This document shows, piece by piece, positions 33,454-35,136 of a stretch of DNA of 35,136 nt. Source of the stretch: an uncultured Lachnospiraceae bacterium (lineage in GTDB: Bacteria; Bacillota; Clostridia; Lachnospirales; Lachnospiraceae); assembly GCA_910585545.1 (NCBI GenBank), contig CAJUFN010000022.1, positions 1-35,136 on the forward strand, in the 5' to 3' direction. The position numbers and the translations under genes are program-made. The notes beneath the pieces are model-generated. The model was not told where the DNA came from and searched no databases. It saw only the letters and a list, made by a program, of their open reading frames with translations. Each line of letters begins with the position of its first letter. Within the stretch, counting starts at the first letter, position 1.

Positions 33454-35136
33454 TTATCTATATTTTCTATGTCCTTTTTTTGATGGTGTATGTGATTTAG
33501 GTTTTGCTGGCTTTTTATTCCGTTTATTATTTCGAGGAGTAAAATCCTCACTTTGACGACTTTTATTCTTTGTCTCTCGATTTTGTTTCTTTTGTCCGGG
33601 TCTTCTATAAGGATCCACCTCACTTTTACTTTTACCTTTGCTTTTCGTTCTTGCATATACTACGCCACCAATTACTACTGCACCTATAACAACCCATCCT
33701 GCTGGAGTAATGGAACTTGCTAATGATAATAATGTTGTACCTAAGCCTTTTAATGTTATTCGTGCACCCATACGAAGTACCATGACTCCTGCATATCCAT
33801 TTGAATCCTCATAATTAGTAGGATTATTAAAACAGTATGTATATAGATTATTTTCGAGAATATTGTCTTGATCTTCAAATAAAATCTCATAATCATCCGC
33901 ATTTAAAAACCGTCCAACCTCCGGATCATAATACCTGCTAGTTACATAATACAGCCCGCTCTCTTCCTCATACACATACCCGCGATACCGGAATGGATTC
34001 AGCTTTCCAACCGTATCTTTCTTTTCTCCGCTTATGCTAAACAGCTTGCCCCATGCGTCATACTCATATGTTACCACAGGACTCATATCCTCCGCAACCA
34101 TTCCGATGACATCGCTTTGCATATTATAGAGGTAGTAGTAAGTGCCTTGCTTCTGGCCTTCGTGATACCAGATGAAGCCTTCCCGTCTTCCGGTGGCATC
34201 GTACATAAATACGAGTTCCTCGTCCCCTTGTTTCATGGCCTGCATTGTTCCGGATGCATCTACGAAATAGCTGGTTTCCATATCGTTTACGGTTTTTCCG
34301 ATCCGGATTCCTTCCGGGTTATACTTATAGCTGACGCTCGTTTCATCGGAAAGCTGCATTCCTCCAAGCTGTCTGCCGTTCTGCCAGGAGAACTGCATTC
34401 CGTCCCGGTAAGTGAGTGGATTTCCGATCTCATCATAGGTGATGGCTTGTCCATCATAAGAGGTCAGCTTATCTTTCCAGGTCTCGTCTTCATAGCCGTA
34501 TGGGATGGTTCCAATCGCTTCTCCCAGTTCCCCGGTCGTGTAAGGGTACTCTGTTTTCGTCAGGAGATTCCCGGCGTTATCATATGTATAGGTGAAGGTC
34601 TTGCCCCGTGCTTCATCGTTTTCTCTGATCAGCTGATTGAAGGCATCGTATACATAGGTTTTCTCACGGCTCTTTTCACCGTCTTTTTCTACGATCTTCG
34701 TGATATTTTCTTTCTCATCATAAGTATACGCGAAGGATGTATAGCCGTCTATGGCTGTTTTTTCTTCCGCACCGGTACCAGAGAGGTTCGTATAGCCCTT
34801 GATGAGGGTGGTAGTACGGTTGCCGTCCAGATCAACGAAAGCAACTTCATTTCTTAAATGCGTTTTCCCGTTTGCATCCGAATAGACCTGATGCACGGCT
34901 TCTCTTTGCAGGCTGTCATAGGTCCGGTCCACCTTTCCTTCCGGCAGGGTTGTGACGCCCGGACGGTTGGAGGAGAGATAGGCGTAAGCCGTTGTGAATT
35001 CCTTATCCCCAAATGCAACCGTTGCCTTGTTCGCACGGTTGAGATTGTCATAACCGTAAGATATCCTTCCCTGCCCGTTCAGATAATCGGTCAGCCTGCC
35101 GCCGATATCATAGGCATAGGTGGTCGTATGGTTGTT
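33454..35136 (-). CDS. RHS/YD-repeat protein, C-terminal part (5' end beyond window)
   Basis: The visible 560 residues are open to the window edge; an internal GTG at 34932 is not the start, since YD repeats (TTTYAYDIGGRL, ISYGYDNLNRANK) continue upstream. YD repeats are followed by the RHS core NPFRYRGYVYEEESGLYYV, then SRYYDPEVGRFLNADD. After the core lies a variable tip: a hydrophobic hairpin (LGTTLLSLASSITPAG, then WVVIGAVVIGGVVYA) and a strongly basic tail rich in Lys, Arg, Asn and Gln ending in HTPSKKGHRKYR. This is the layout of a polymorphic toxin; the tip is probably the effector, but its activity cannot be named. Export route is outside the window. Confidence 0.9.
   Translation of the reverse strand, partial: NNHTTTYAYDIGGRLTDYLNGQGRISYGYDNLNRANKATVAFGDKEFTTAYAYLSSNRPGVTTLPEGKVDRTYDSLQREAVHQVYSDANGKTHLRNEVAFVDLDGNRTTTLIKGYTNLSGTGAEEKTAIDGYTSFAYTYDEKENITKIVEKDGEKSREKTYVYDAFNQLIRENDEARGKTFTYTYDNAGNLLTKTEYPYTTGELGEAIGTIPYGYEDETWKDKLTSYDGQAITYDEIGNPLTYRDGMQFSWQNGRQLGGMQLSDETSVSYKYNPEGIRIGKTVNDMETSYFVDASGTMQAMKQGDEELVFMYDATGRREGFIWYHEGQKQGTYYYLYNMQSDVIGMVAEDMSPVVTYEYDAWGKLFSISGEKKDTVGKLNPFRYRGYVYEEESGLYYVTSRYYDPEVGRFLNADDYEILFEDQDNILENNLYTYCFNNPTNYEDSNGYAGVMVLRMGARITLKGLGTTLLSLASSITPAGWVVIGAVVIGGVVYARTKSKGKSKSEVDPYRRPGQKKQNRETKNKSRQSEDFTPRNNKRNKKPAKPKSHTPSKKGHRKYR

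Noticed and set aside
34117..34857. Plus-strand 246-codon frame
   Set aside because: It is antisense to the clear YD-repeat coding frame.

Overview
This window reads as a chromosomal segment of a gut-type Lachnospiraceae (Clostridia, Bacillota). The grounds are moderate-to-low GC, the order tig-clpP-clpX-lon-engB, a secA-prfB pair, a very large surface GH20 protein with FIVAR repeats and a KTGD-type sorting tail, and strong AGGAGG ribosome binding sites. Family level is fairly safe; genus (Mediterraneibacter, Dorea or a relative) is a guess. Nearly everything is transcribed from the minus strand. The one clear plus-strand gene is a CYTH protein at 24141.

Positions 1-9250 are accessory. Two direct copies of a composite repeat (1-264, cut by the window edge, and 8562-9210) bracket about 8.3 kb. 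Each has a tandem array of 41-42 bp units carrying a GC-rich 15-bp palindrome, followed by an almost identical 144-bp module that folds into three hairpins. Between them, reading right to left, are: a Zn-ribbon/SHOCT gene that looks frameshifted, a 797-aa protein I do not recognise, a NUDIX hydrolase, a small membrane zinc-ribbon protein, an LCP-family ligase whose Shine-Dalgarno lies in a strong hairpin, UDP-galactopyranose mutase, and a Fic protein whose promoter is overlaid by TTAGGCG boxes.

Positions 9252-16309 hold a 1926-aa secreted, wall-anchored glycosidase (F5/8C, GH20, LamG-like, F5/8C, EEP nuclease/phosphatase, FIVAR repeats, sorting tail), preceded by an AI-2E/YtvI-type permease gene. 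Positions 16355-23966 are the proteostasis cluster: engB, lon, clpX, clpP and trigger factor, then a membrane-anchored hypothetical protein and a DJ-1/PfpI protein.

Positions 24141-28029 contain the CYTH gene and a convergent threonine-branch operon: a PheB-like ACT regulator, homoserine dehydrogenase, an apgM-type phosphomutase that may be a homoserine kinase analogue, and a stand-alone aspartokinase-type double ACT protein. Positions 28096-31875 are prfB, with its programmed +1 frameshift, and secA. Position 31988 begins a lone eukaryotic-type HisA. The right edge is the 3' end of an RHS/YD-repeat polymorphic toxin-like gene followed by a small gene with an HExxH motif.

The most unusual material is the composite repeat pair, the unassigned 8.4-4.4 kb module (Zn/SHOCT, 797-aa protein, NUDIX), the operator-covered fic promoter, and the GH20-EEP fusion.
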